A stretch of DNA of 64,000 nucleotides from Pyrrhosoma nymphula (Eukaryota; Arthropoda; Insecta; Odonata; Coenagrionidae): contig OY754333.1 in the NCBI GenBank assembly GCA_963573305.1, forward strand, positions 21,821,013 to 21,885,012, read 5' to 3'. This document shows, in pieces, positions 47,131-57,544 of the stretch. Position 1 is the first letter of the stretch. The number at the start of each line of letters is the position of its first letter. The translations under genes were made by a program, and so were the position numbers. The notes beneath the pieces are model-generated. The model did no database searches. It was not told the origin of the DNA and saw nothing but the letters and a program-made list of their open reading frames with translations.

Positions 47131-47663
47131 TTAAGGCTGGGACACAATCAAAGTTAGCGTGTGACGGGAACCGTGAACCGTATTACGTGGGACGGGAAAT
47201 TTCAACCACCGGACACAATCGACGTCACGGTGCACCTCCCGTGAAAATTGACTCTCGTAAGCGCAACGGCGAATTCGGGATATTTTAAGGTAAACTGTGA
47301 GCCAAAAATACCGTTTATCTTGTATTCACGCATTTATAGACACTAAGCAGCGTGGCACTGACTCTTGGTTAAGAAGATGGCTGGAGAAACTCGCGAAATA
47401 TTTTGAAAGCTTCAAATTAAAGCTAAATATGGACTGGACGTCCGCCATTTTCTCAATTTGTGTCTTCTGACTTCTGTGGTCCTGATTGGTTCTCCGTGTA
47501 CGGGAAACGTGGAGAGATGAAAGTTGCCCATCTCTCACGTACACGTACTCCCGGGACACGTTGGCTGTGTCCGTCCCCGGTACTTTCCCGTGAGCCATCT
47601 CTACACGTATTCCCGTCAACGGCTCGCGTCACACGTTAACGTTGATTGTGTCCCAGCCTTTAA
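47131..47663. mobile_element. TTAA MITE with GGCTGGGACACAATC ends
   Basis: Flanked by TTAA at 47131-47134 and 47660-47663. Left end GGCTGGGACACAATCAAAGTT; right end inverts to AGGCTGGGACACAATCAACG. Subterminal inverted words (GTGTGACG, ACGTGTGACG) continue the arms to about 60 bp. 525 bp, non-coding; a central frame is a by-product of the arms. Confidence 0.9.
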
Positions 47664-47664
47664 A

Positions 47665-49670
47665 ATGAAAGGGAGAGCTTTCTGCTTGCCGTACTAGGCT
47701 ATCAACACGTTGATCCCCGCGATTATTATCTATTTCTCTATTTTGCAGGAAAGGTTAGCACTTCTCTATGAACATTTGGCAGATTTACCGTAAACTAATA
47801 TGTGGAAAAGAATGTGATAGTCGTTTAGCGTGAGGAATGCAGGGGAGCTTTCACAATAGCGTGGTAGTCAGATCCGAGCTATCAAACAGCGTATCCCCCG
47901 GGCGCTATCCAAAATTCAGAATCGCAAAAAGCGTCCGAGATATTAAAATAGTGACTTCCGGGAACCATTTCAACATTCAGAATAGCAAATGGCGACTGAG
48001 ACGCTGTTATATGAAAAAAAGCGCCTTGAGAAGCTATGTTGACAAATAGCGCAGGCGATGTTTCATTCAGAATAGCAGCCATAGGCTTGGAATGGGAACT
48101 TATACTCTAGACACTTATGGATTAGGTTAAGTGTTCAATTTTACAGAATTGCAGCGATATTTTAGTTAGGGAATTTTCCAACCTAACCTCTCCATGTGTG
48201 GTGACTGTTACTTAGTATATGCATTTTTGAACGCCATTTTTTAAGATTCATTTCTTTCTATGCAGCATTTTAATATTTTTCTTCTTCCTTTTGAAATTTA
48301 ACAGGACCCATCTTCTAGTAACCAATAAGAAATAAAAGACCCTGATCAAATATCTGCCTCGATTTAAATTTCCCAACATTTTGCCTTGGAAAGCATAGGA
48401 AATATAAAAATAGCATATTTATTCAGAGGCGACTGATAGCATTTGCTATTTTCAATTCCGATTTGGAAATCTTCCACGTGATTTAGCTTTTGAGTGCCCA
48501 GATTCTTATTGCAGGCTAAACGCGTTATCCACAATATTTTGCCATTCGGTATGCTGTATAGTCATTTTATTAATGTTAAGCGATGAAGAAGTGAAGTGAT
48601 TACAGTTGATCGTCAACAATCACCATTTTGAAGATCGCTACGGTATAAAATTTCATGCTCACTCGTATAGTGGGAACAAACGCACAGTTTATCGTGCGAG
48701 AAATTGTGTGCGTGATAGAATATACTGCTTCAGAGAAGCTCTCTGAAAATGTATAAGCCTACAGAGTTGGGGTCTTTACCCAGTTCGTAGGTCCTTGGAT
48801 GAAAATTATAAATTTATCCAGTCATTCATATCTACTGTAGGTAGGTTATTGTGGGGAAAATTGTTTTATTTTTTAACCAAGACGCCTTGTACTTTTTTCT
48901 GCCGTTGTTTGCCCATACTATGACGAAACTATTGAGTTCTGTGCTCTTTTGAGCTGCAATAATAATGATGAATATGGGGGGGGGGGGGCAGAGGATACCG
49001 TCAGAGCATGAATTGCTGCCCAATGTCCACAAGCTCGGAATTTTCCCTTTTGAACGCTAAGAGCACAAAAGGAGAGGAGTGTGGTCGATATATCCAACCC
49101 GGGGATTTTTTCTTTCCACAAAAAAGGGAGTGCCTCTGTAACCAATCCTCCACTCTTGCAGTTTTATTTATTACCTACCTACTTCGCTCACGTTGCAGTC
49201 GAGTCCACCTATCCTCCCTCCCTTCATCTGGAAATCCTGTGCGCGAAGCCGGGAGAGTTTGGGATTAAATTTTCACGTAGCGATGAGAGGAGGAGGCAGC
49301 AGGCTCTGCTGAATGAAGAGGGAGAGGAGGAGGGTTTGGGCAAAGGGTTTAGTGCGAAGGGGGGACCCGTTACTAACCCTAAAGTTGATGTGGCGACGTC
49401 CGTCGTTTCAGCACGTATCTCCGAAATCTAGAGAGGGATGGAGGGAGTTGATTTTTTTTCCTGCGCGTCCATTGAAATCTGTGGCCACCGAAATGAATAC
49501 TCGAGTACCTACGTGTATGTATATGGGTGGTGGAAAAGTAAGCGATCGGTGATTACTTTGCACTCTCTTACTCTTCGATTGACGCGGGTGAAAAATTCAA
49601 GCGAGGGCCATGGTCCTTTTTAACGCTTTCAATGCTCCACCTTTTAACCTAATGCGTTCTCATTTAAAAT
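47665..49670. other. No gene recognised
   Basis: Contains a G12 run at 48977-48988 and several short frames without domains. The overlapping open frames at 49008-49552 are in A/G-rich DNA and show no family. Confidence 0.45.
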
Positions 49671-49674
49671 AAAG

Positions 49675-49906
49675 GTCAATCCAAAATTTCAATAAAATGG
49701 AGAGTAATATGCATATATTTTGGTCGTACAGGTGACCATCGAAAGGGAGAGTGTTTTAATTATCTGCTGTTGGACACTTTAACTTTGAACCTCGGACAAC
49801 ACGCACGTGTTCACGACTCTCCCTGCTGATGGTCACCTGGATGACCGAATTCCATGCATAGGAGTCTAAATTCTTCCGATTTTATTGACAATTTGGATTA
49901 ATTGCA
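49675..49906. repeat. Foldback repeat
   Basis: Left arm about 49675-49755 (CAATAAAATGG ... CAGGTGACCATC, GGGAGAGTG) is inverted at about 49825-49906 (CTCTCCCTGCTGATGGTCACCTGGATGACC ... GATTTTATTG). Imperfect arms of about 80 bp around a 70-bp loop. Confidence 0.75.
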
Positions 49907-50287
49907 CATTAAAATTTACTTGCCAGTTACTCTTCTCAGGAACTATAAAACGTTCGCATTGACGACAGCAATTTTTTTGCCGTGACATGCTATGCTTTCG
50001 AAGCAAATATTTCCGGTTTTCATTTTTTTAGATCGGGCTCGCAACCAGTGGAGAATTTCCCCCAACTAACGGAAATTTCAGGGGTGCAATTTAGTGGAAC
50101 AATTTAATTAATTAACAGGGTTGTGCTTTGGAGGAAAGTGGACAAATGTACTGGGAAATCAAGTGGAAGTAATCAGAGATGCGAGATAGAGAGAGAGCGG
50201 ATGACGGGGAACTTGCGTAAGAATTTACAGAAGAGGCTGGCGAGGTGTATAATGTGGAGTGTAGAGTTGTATTGCGCAGAAAAGTGG

Positions 50288-50988
50288 TAATACAAAAATA
50301 CTTTGTTGATTTCACAAATTTATTTTCACTCTACCGGTTTCAAACTTTACAGGTCATCATCAGGAGATGATCAGGTTTCGGTTGATCATCAGGATGATCG
50401 TGGAAGGTTACTCGGGATTTCCACCGGGTCAGGTTCTCCAACTCCATCTCGGCCGACGTTTCGATGAACGAGTTGTCCATCGTCATCAGGGCATGCCCTG
50501 ATGACGATGGACAACTCGTTCATCGAAACGTCGGCCGAGATGGAGTTGGAGAACCTGACCCGGTGGAAATCCCGAGTAACCTTCCACAATTCTATACGCC
50601 GGGAAAGCCTGCGATCATTCATCAGGATGATCGGTTTCAAGCTTTACAGGTCATCAACAAGAGATGATCAGGTTTCAGTTGATCATCAGGATGATCGGTT
50701 TCAACCTTTACAGGTCATCATCAGGAGATGATCAGATTTCAGATGACCTGTAAAGGTTGAAACCGATCATCCTGATGATCAACTGAAACCTGATCATCTC
50801 CTGATGATGACCTGTAAAGCTTGAAACCGATCATCCTGATGATCAACCGAAACCTGATCATCTCCTGATGATGACCTGTAAAGATTGAAACCGGTAGAGT
50901 GAAAATAAATTTGAGGAATAAACCAAGTATTTTTGTATTACTATGTCTAAATTCTACGAAGTAAACTTGCCGATAATCAATTTTATTA
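50288..50988. mobile_element. Foldback element with 12-bp target duplication
   Basis: GCAGAAAAGTGG (50276-50287) and GCAGAAACGTGG (50989-51000) flank the insert, one mismatch in 12. Outer arms 50288-50363 and 50865-50940 are inverted (AATACAAAAATACTT, CACTCTACCGGTTTC). Inside are several direct and inverted copies of a roughly 60-bp unit, GATGATCAGGTTTC...CAGGTCATCATCAGG, and a second foldback with a perfect palindrome. A 12-bp duplication fits a retroelement-type insertion better than cut-and-paste; the class is unknown. Confidence 0.75.
50400..50587. repeat. Perfect 188-bp palindrome without spacer
   Basis: Positions 50400-50493 are the exact inverse of 50494-50587, centred on GCATGC. Each arm includes CTGATGACGATGGACAACTC then GTTCATCGAAACG. 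The frames on the two strands encode the same peptide for that reason. It lies inside the larger foldback; its arms resemble those at 61425 and 62120. Confidence 0.95.
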
Positions 50989-51324
50989 GCAGAAACGTGG
51001 GCTATGAGGAAGGAGGTCGAGAATAGGCTGCAGGCGTTCGAGATGTGGGTGTGTAGGAGAATGGATAAAGCTCGGTTGATGTAAAGGAAGACAAACTAGG
51101 AAGTGTTTGGTATGGTGGATGAGGAGAGGAAGCTTCTGGAGGAGATTAGGAGGAGGCAGAGTAGGTGGTTGGAATAGGTAATGAGGGGCGAAGTGATGCT
51201 GAAGACCGTGATAGAGGGGAAGATGTTGTATAAGCGCAGAAGGGGAAGGAATAGAATCAGCTTTATGAATGGTAAAAAAGGAGATAGGACGTATCCTGAG
51301 ATGAAGAAAGAAGTTGTGTAAGAA

Positions 51325-52320
51325 TTTCTTTCTTCATCTCTCAGAAATCTTCTTTTCTGATCTTCTGATCTTCTTTTCTCATTCTTCATCATTTCAGAAA
51401 AAGGTTCTGCGGCTTTGAAAGGCCAGTGGAGTTGGCTCTTTTTCCATCTAAACCTACCTCAATCGGTTGATCACGTTTAAGTGGTGATTACTCTGCAGTA
51501 GTAATTGCACGATCGGTGAGGTGTAACCTAAATTATTCTGCATCTTTAATGCCGACGATTACGTTAGTAATGGGAATCAATTGAACTTCGAGGCACGAAG
51601 ATCTCTTAATTGGTCGAACGCTTATGTTCTTCAATCTTTTCGAACAGTTGATCAAAAAACCTTCCGTGTATTACGAGTGCATCGATCGTATTGTTTGTTA
51701 TAACCCTCACACGAGGCCAATGTGGGATAATCAATGATTTTTAATGCATCCGAAAGTGCACCATTATAAATAATGCAGCGGTTAAATTATTCATGAAAGC
51801 CTTAATTACATGCAAGCTTGAGAATACGGCTCTTGCACAACAATGCGGCGGCCGGCCTTTTCAAGGCGGTATTTTTTTCGTCACACCACTATCCCTTATG
51901 TCGCGTTTCTCATTAAGGAGGCAGGGCATAAGCGTTTGATTCAAACGAGTCTCAGGCACGATTAGCGGGTACAATGGGACATTATCGTGAGGGGAAGCAT
52001 CGTTCGATTCGCGGGACATCAAACGAACTGTTAAATCGATTAATCTTGTGTTGAAACTGGGAGACGAATATGGGGGAGTGAGAGCGAATAGACTTAATCT
52101 GTGTCCGAGTTCTTCAGTCTGTAGACATTAGCGTAGAAGAGTGTAGATGACGCGTTGGCACGCGAAATCGAAGCCTGTCTTTTCGCGAATAAGGGTCATG
52201 ACGTAACAATGATAAGCATTTACCTTCTCAGACCAATTTCGGACTTTTAGACTTGGAGTAAATATAATCTTCTAGTACTAAGTACGATAAGAAGTAAAGG
52301 CGACTAAAAGATATATGCAC
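51325..52320. other. No gene recognised
   Basis: Starts with a CT-rich stretch (51328-51395) forming an inverse of the LINE tail's GATGAAGAAAG. The rest has no domain and no repeat match in the window. Confidence 0.5.
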
Positions 52321-52326
52321 CTTGTC

Positions 52327-52511
52327 GGCCCCGGTGGCGATGGGTTAAAGTCCTCGCCTGCCTGAGGGTCGCGGGTTCGAGTCCCGCCTGAGTCGATTTT
52401 TCACCACTCAGGACATGGGTGTTTGTGTTCGTCCATTGTTACATGTTAATACACCCGAAGTAAAAGGCCGTTCGTGCTGTTTTCGGGGATGTGGAAATAA
52501 ATAAATAAATT
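52327..52511 (+). mobile_element. tRNA-derived SINE, plus strand
   Basis: Starts GGCCCCGGTGGCGATGGG (A-box region) with B-box GGGTTCGAGTCCC at 52373-52385, then an unrelated 110-bp body ending GGGATGTGGAAATAAATAAATAAAT, an A-rich tail. Good tRNA-like head, but the acceptor stem does not pair well and the body continues, so it is a SINE, different from the one at 31.7 kb. Confidence 0.85.
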
Positions 52512-52614
52512 ATGATAATATCAATAAACATAAGCCAACTATCAATGCATGTTTGCCTTCCATACCACAAATTAAATAAAAATTATTTATTCATCCGCTG
52601 CCTGCAACATATAC

Positions 52615-53015
52615 GGAATGTGTTTCTTCATCATTAGTCATGAATCCAAAGATCTGTTTGCTACAACTCTCCACTCCACCCTCCTATCAGATAACAACTT
52701 CATTCTTACAATCCTACGAAGCTCTTCACTCTGGTGTCCTTCATTATTTGTAAGATGTATTCCATTCTTGGTCTTCTTCTGTAATTCTCCAATTTATTTC
52801 TCCACCCAACATGGTTTTCAACAGCCTATATTGTATCGCAAAATAAGTTTGTTTCTTCTTTTTTCAGTTTTAATCTTACTTCTTTTCTCTCCAAAACTTC
52901 GTAGGACTTCTTCGTTTGTGTTTCTCTCCGCCCATTTGATCTTCATCATTCTTAGATAAAACCACATATCCATAGACTCCAATCTCTTTTTCTCGGCCGC
53001 TGTTATTGCCAGTGA
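52615..53015 (-). mobile_element. RTE/BovB-like LINE C-terminal relic
   Basis: The minus strand reads AEKKRLESMDMWFYLRMMKIKWAERNTNEEVLRSFGEKRSKIKTEKRRNKLI, then RRRPRMEYILQIMKDTRV and, in another frame, EWRVVANRSLDS. This is the usual order of the post-RT tail. Stops and frameshifts interrupt it. The plus-strand open frame over the same DNA is a shadow. Confidence 0.7.
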
Positions 53016-53769
53016 CGGCTAAACCTATTCTGATAGTGCGGACAAAATTTTATGAGACCGCCCCTAACTAATAATTAATTGACCGATTTTTATTATTTTT
53101 AATCGCGAATTCATTTGAGAGACACTCCGGGGTTAGAGAACGATCCACTTAATATTGCCTCAATTCCCTCTGAATGGTTTGGTGACAAGAATGCAAATGA
53201 ATGAAATCGTTCGTCCTTAATTAACCCTCTGCGGTCCAACGTCGAATCGGAGTCGACAGGTCGAGCGCTAGTATCAGGTTCAACGTCGAGCCAATGTCGA
53301 CACCGTAGAGCGCCGTGATTATGTGCCATTTTAGTAAGCTGATTCCATCTGCTGCCACTTCTTTGTACTTCTTGGACCTCTATAAACCTTTTCACGCGTC
53401 TTTCTTGAGAACATGATGAAAAAATTGTATGAAAACTACGGAACAAATGATGGTCGATTTCGCGTAACTTACGATCTCAGCCGCTGTTATCGAGCAGTTG
53501 TTGACGTTATTTTTCAGTATTCCAGTAGTGTTTCCTGATTTATTTTAGCGGATTTTCTGCAGATTGTGTGTGAGTTCTATTGAAATATTGTCATTTAAAT
53601 AGAATAAATCCTTATTCCTTTCTAAATAGTACGTATAATATGCCTAATAAAATTAGTTTTCTTTTTTTGTGATATAATTGATACGCTTCTATGAGTTTCT
53701 GGCTTCCTTTAAAATGGATTATATTCAATTTATCCATAGCGGTTCATAAATGGATGAGAATGAGCTAAG

Positions 53770-54650
53770 AAGGGAAACGATACTGAAAGTAGTGATGAAG
53801 ATTACTACATGTGTGACGTGGATGACGAGTTTGACGATTTATCCAGTGATGATGATTACGACTCTGTGGTTGTTCCTGGCCAAAAGGTGAAAATACAGGT
53901 TCGTAAACTACACAAAACCGATCCTGGACCGTCAAACCCTATTACAGATTCTGACTCCGATGAGGAAATTGTTTTGGCTAGGCCAAGGGGACGTGCTAGA
54001 GTCATTGAATGTGAAAGTGAGGTCTCCGATAGCGGAGGAGGTGATGTCAATGTGAATATAATTGGGACTAATAATCATCAGAATGTGCGTGGGTACCGGA
54101 ATGTAACACGCCTGGGGCCTTATTCAGTAAGGACTCGGCATGGTCGAACCTCGGAAAATCCGTGAATCTGACGTCAGTTCCCCCGACAAATCTCAACTTT
54201 TAAATGGCGCTATTTTAAATTTTAGGCGTCAAAACTTAGTCACTTTCGAGGTTCAGAAATGCCGAGGACATACAGAATAGCCCCCCAGGACAATGAACCC
54301 CCCAGACAAATTCATGGCACTGCATAAAAAAGCCAAATGTCCACAGATCCCTGCTAACTGTAATACGCCACTCAATTATTTTCAGTTATTTTTCACTCCA
54401 AGTGTAGTGAGAAAAATAATTATGGAGACCAACAATTGTGCAAGTAGGCAGATTTCAAGTAAAAAATTATCGAAATGCTTAATATATTCACACAGCTGGA
54501 ATGTGTGTCAGAAGATGAAATGTGGGCTTTATTGGGGGTCATCATAAACATAGTATTGGTCCCAAGATTTCATGTCGAGGGTTCCTTTTTTCAGTGAAAT
54601 TTTCACCAGTAAAACGCTTTTTTCAATTTATTTGGATGCTTCATTTAGGT
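53770..54650 (+). pseudogene. piggyBac-type transposase, broken
   Basis: DDE transposase for TTAA targets. N-terminal acidic region at 53785-54110 (NDTESSDEDYYMCDVDDEFDD, SDSDEEIVLARPRG). After an intervening MITE the conserved part resumes at 54300: NCNTPLNYFQLFFTPSVVRKIIMETN, then SEDEMWALLGVIINIVLVPRFHVE in another frame, then SPVKRFFQFIWMLHL. These match the start of the piggyBac transposase domain (YF..FFTP..V..I..ETN.YA, ...MWALLG). The catalytic DDD core is not present. At least two frameshifts besides the MITE. Confidence 0.8.
54111..54289. mobile_element. MITE with GGGGCCTTATTCAGTA ends, copy 2, in the transposase relic
   Basis: Left end CCTGGGGCCTTATTCAGTAAGG; right end inverts to CCTGGGGGGCTATTCTGTATG. 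Aligns with 44829-45008. It separates the acidic and catalytic-fold parts of the piggyBac relic. The target duplication length is unclear because CCT/AGG is shared by the termini. Confidence 0.85.
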
Positions 54651-54931
54651 TTCATTCTTGTAGTTTTGTTTCATTTGTTGCAGTTAGTGATGAATATCAG
54701 TTACCTTTACAATTAAATAAAAAATGTCTTTTTTATATAAATACATGCTGGTATGATAAATTATAGTACATATGAAATGCATGCAACATGTTGTAGGTTA
54801 GTAACATTTTCCGGTTTTTATACTTTCTGTATCCCGTTTAACATTGTATCCCGTTTAGCATGTGAGATAGGATTAGATAGTCCTAATATCGCTCGAATAC
54901 AAAGTCACCATTGTTACTTATTATTTAACAT

Positions 54932-54955
54932 TAAGGTGGTTGGAGCAATTTGTGT
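54932..54955 (+). repeat. Solo end of MITE family C
   Basis: TTAAGGTGGTTGGAGCAATT matches the left terminus at 31223. No opposite end was recognised in the next kilobase. Confidence 0.4.
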
Positions 54956-55344
54956 GCGTTAACAGGTTTGCATGAAACTTCCATCATTACTCAATTACTT
55001 CCGTGATCATGACTGGAAAATCGTCAAGTTAGTCGTTCTAAAACGTCAACGTTGGGTTTATCCTCCGCGACAGTGTCCCAGTAAGCACGACCGTCTCTTC
55101 TGTGAAAAGATGTGGAATTGAGGCTAAAACGCCTAGCTCGCATTAACCCTCGTCTAAATTCGCCTTGAATTGAGATGTCTTGGTGGTGTAATTGGCCAAC
55201 ACACCCAACCGGCAATTGTGAGATATTTTATTGTTGTATTGGCGAATTTCTTCCCCTTGGTGTATTGGTTTAAATAGTTTTCGTTTCAAAACTGGTTACA
55301 GGCTAGTTTTTACATCAATAAGGAGTGAATTCCAACTTCGGGAT

Positions 55345-55775
55345 ATCGTGGCTATAAGGTAGACAAACATAGGCTGAAGGCGTTCGAGATGTAGGTTTGG
55401 AGTAGGATGGAGAAGGTGCGTTGGGCGGAAAGGAAGACAAATGAGGAAGTGCTTGACATGGTGGGCGAGGAGAGGAAACTTATAGATGAGATTAGGGGAA
55501 GACAGGATAGGTGGCTGGAAGCGGTAATGAGGGGCGATGGTTTGCTGAATACAGTGATAGAGGGAAGGATGTTGGGCAAGCGGGGAAGGGGAAGAAAGAG
55601 AATAGGTTTGATGGACGGGATGAAGAAAGGTAGAACTTACGCTGAGATGAAGAAAGAAATACTAGAGGTAGATATGGCACGTGAAGTGTAAGAGTCTGTT
55701 GGGTTTTCCCTGAATTTCATCATAACTTACCTTTAACCGGTAGATTACTCAGATAATGATGATGACATCTACATG
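55345..55775 (+). mobile_element. RTE-like LINE 3' end, copy C
   Basis: Open frame 55407-55691 reads MEKVRWAERKTNEEVLDMVGEERKLIDEIRGRQDRWLEAVMRGDGLLNTV, IEGRMLGKRGRGRKRIGLMDGMKKGRTYAEMKKEILEV, the tail of the family. The 3' end runs through AACCGGTAGATTACTCAG and a GATGATGA tail at 55757-55767. About 430 bp survive; the RT core is missing. Confidence 0.85.
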
Positions 55776-55880
55776 GGTTTTAGCTGGTTTCGGCTATTTT
55801 TTTGTGTGCATATATTTTCCTTAACTGTACCTCTTTACATATTTTATGCATACAAGTCTTGTCGTTATTGATACGTAACG

Positions 55881-56617
55881 ATGTCATTAGTGAGTGTAAA
55901 CGTTTGCACCATATGCACCACAAACCACAAACGTTTGAGTGTTAGTGCTATGGAAGATTCTTCGATCTCCTGTTCTCGCTGTGGTCTCCGTGTGCATTAA
56001 ACCTCGGCCTGCTCTGGTCTTACGAGGAGTGAATTGCAGTTTCTTGGGAACAAATTACAGCTTAGGTATTTTGGTGAGGGATGCACAAAGGTTTACCAAT
56101 CTTCCGGAAGCAGCCTTCCAGGCATGAATGAGTTGAAATCCATCCTGGAAGTTTTCAAGACGGAGCTGCAAGAGATCAAGTCCTCGCTTGCCGACCTGAG
56201 TATACAGAGTAACGCTGTGTCAGACGCAGTATTGGAATCTTTGGTCGATGAATTCACTGATAGACAAAGGCGGTCTTGTAATGTGATTGTGTTCAATGTT
56301 CCGGAGTCTGATGGCGCGAGTGAAAGTGCTGCGAAATATGAGGATTTGAGACGAGTTGTTGATATCCTTAACATCAGACACGTCCATTGAAAGTAATGCT
56401 GCGAAGTCAGCGTGATGCGATTTTACTTTTTAAAAATAGCAAAAACCTGAAAGACGGTGTTGTTGTCACGAACGACAAAACTCTCCGCGAACGGCAATAC
56501 TATCGTAAGCTGTTAGCAGAGTTAGAAGAAAGAAAGAAGAATGGTGAAGCAGACATCTCCATTAGATATATCTACTCAATCCCCTCCATTGTTAAATATA
56601 CACCAAAAAACAGTTAA
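55881..56617 (+). pseudogene. LINE ORF1 with PHD-like finger and RNA-binding-type domain
   Basis: ATG at 55881 reads MSLVSVNVCTICTTNHKRLS ... SISCSRCGLRVH, then after a one-base frameshift near 56000 CSGLTRSELQFL...YFGEGCTK: the Cys/His spacing of a PHD-like finger. Next a coiled-coil-like ELKSILEVFKTELQEIKSSLADL and RRSCNVIVFNVPES, the RRM-like start of ORF1 in CR1 and jockey-like LINEs. After a second break (about 56390) it continues KVMLRSQRDAILLFKNSKNLKD to a Lys-rich end and stop at 56617. ORF1 proteins bind LINE RNA. Confidence 0.75.
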
Positions 56618-56639
56618 ATTCGTCCTCGGGTCTCAGTGT

Positions 56640-57540
56640 TCACATTACTACCAAAATGTGAGAGGTCTGAGGACGAAATAAAATCTAATAATGTGCTCCT
56701 CATATCAACTGTACGATGTGATAGTCCTTACTGAAACCTGGCTCTCTCCGAGTATTGAGTCTTCAGAGCTGGGACTAAAAGGTTTCTTTGTTCTCAGATT
56801 GGACAGATCTTGCTTGACAAGTAAAAAATCAAGAGGTTGTGGTGTCTTGATAGTTATCCGCTCCTCATTATAGCATGCATATAGCAGGAATAGCAGTTGC
56901 ATTATACAGGGTGTTTCAAAAAGGACTTCACAACTTTGAAAATTCATATAAATTTAATGAAACAAGGTACAGAGCTGATTTTGGTGTTGTTTTAAAGGAA
57001 AACACTTCATGTTATTTTACTGTTCTATGTGACTTCCGTTGGTTATCCTGCAGACATCCCATTGGTAGTCGATTTCTTCCCAGAAGCTCGCTCGCTCCAG
57101 ACGCTCGGGTCCAGTGAAAGCAGCCATCTTTAACGTAACTGCCGCTAGCGCTTGTGCGGCTTATGCGGCGCGATTAGGTACTATCGGACTACGCGAGTCA
57201 AAACTTGATGTGTTTCCCTTTAATACAACACTAAAACGAGCTCTGTACCTTTTTGGAATATTTTTATATGAATTTTCAAATTTGTAAAGTCCTTTTTGAA
57301 ACACCCTATATTTTAAGCAACTGGTCACCCCCTTTCAAGCAGTTGAACATGTGTTTGTGAGAATTTCCCTTGACTCAAATGTGATATTAATTGGGGAATC
57401 CCTTCGTATCTCCCTCCAAACTCCAATATTACAGTTTTTGAGGATAACTGCAATGCAATTGAGAGTATTATAACTGGTACTCATTACACTGATATTTCTG
57501 TGCAGAGTCTCAAATTCTCGCGGCGCATTCGACATGTGGC
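56640..57540 (+). pseudogene. LINE ORF2 endonuclease domain, split by a MITE
   Basis: Follows ORF1 directly: HYYQNVRGLRTK then stop, LYDVIVLTETWLSPSIESSELGLKGFFVLRLDRS, SRGCGVLIVIRSSL. These are the start of the apurinic-type endonuclease (Asn of YYQNVRG, Glu of TETWL). After the MITE (to 57310) it resumes with VEHVFVRISLDSNVILIG and FEDNCNAIESIITGTHYTDISV. No GDFN motif and no RT follow, so the element is 3'-deleted or rearranged. Confidence 0.75.
56905..57310. mobile_element. TA-flanked MITE with long inverted arms
   Basis: The target TA is duplicated at 56905-56906 and 57309-57310. Termini are CAGGGTGTTTCAAAAAGGAC and the inverse of TAGGGTGTTTCAAAAAGGAC. The inverted similarity continues inward for over 100 bp (AATTCATATAAAT, AAGGTACAGAGCT, CAACACTAAAACG side). 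402 bp, no transposase. TA duplications suggest the Tc1/mariner superfamily. It splits the LINE endonuclease. Confidence 0.9.
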
Positions 57541-57544
57541 CTAA

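Larger units (their letters stand above)
50120..51320 (+). mobile_element. RTE-like LINE copy E, split by a foldback insertion
   Basis: The left piece (to 50287) reads in frame KNLQKRLARCIMWSVELYCAEKW; the right piece (50989-51320) resumes AETWAMRKEVENRLQAFEMWVCRRMDKAR and continues to the GRRGRN-like tail. Together they follow the copy B protein. The two pieces are separated by 701 bp of foldback DNA flanked by a 12-bp duplication. Multiple stops show the LINE was old. Confidence 0.75.
53221..54720 (+). mobile_element. piggyBac-like transposon relic
   Basis: The left end is TTAACCCTCTGCGGTCCAACG (TTAA at 53221-53224 plus a CCCTYTGC-type piggyBac terminus), followed by subterminal inverted words CGTCGA...TCGACA. 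The transposase relic follows. The right terminus was not found; TTAA at 54932-54935 belongs to a MITE C end. The element therefore lost its 3' end. Confidence 0.7.

Noticed and set aside
50389..50731. Protein-coding frames on both strands with the same sequence
   Set aside because: They mirror each other only because of the perfect palindrome.
52327..52400. tRNA gene
   Set aside because: A-box and B-box are good, but the acceptor stem does not close properly and the unit continues into a 110-bp body with an A-rich tail, so it is a SINE.
52618..52959. Hydrophobic plus-strand 113-residue protein resembling a membrane protein
   Set aside because: The minus strand of this DNA encodes an RTE-like LINE tail, so the plus frame is a shadow.
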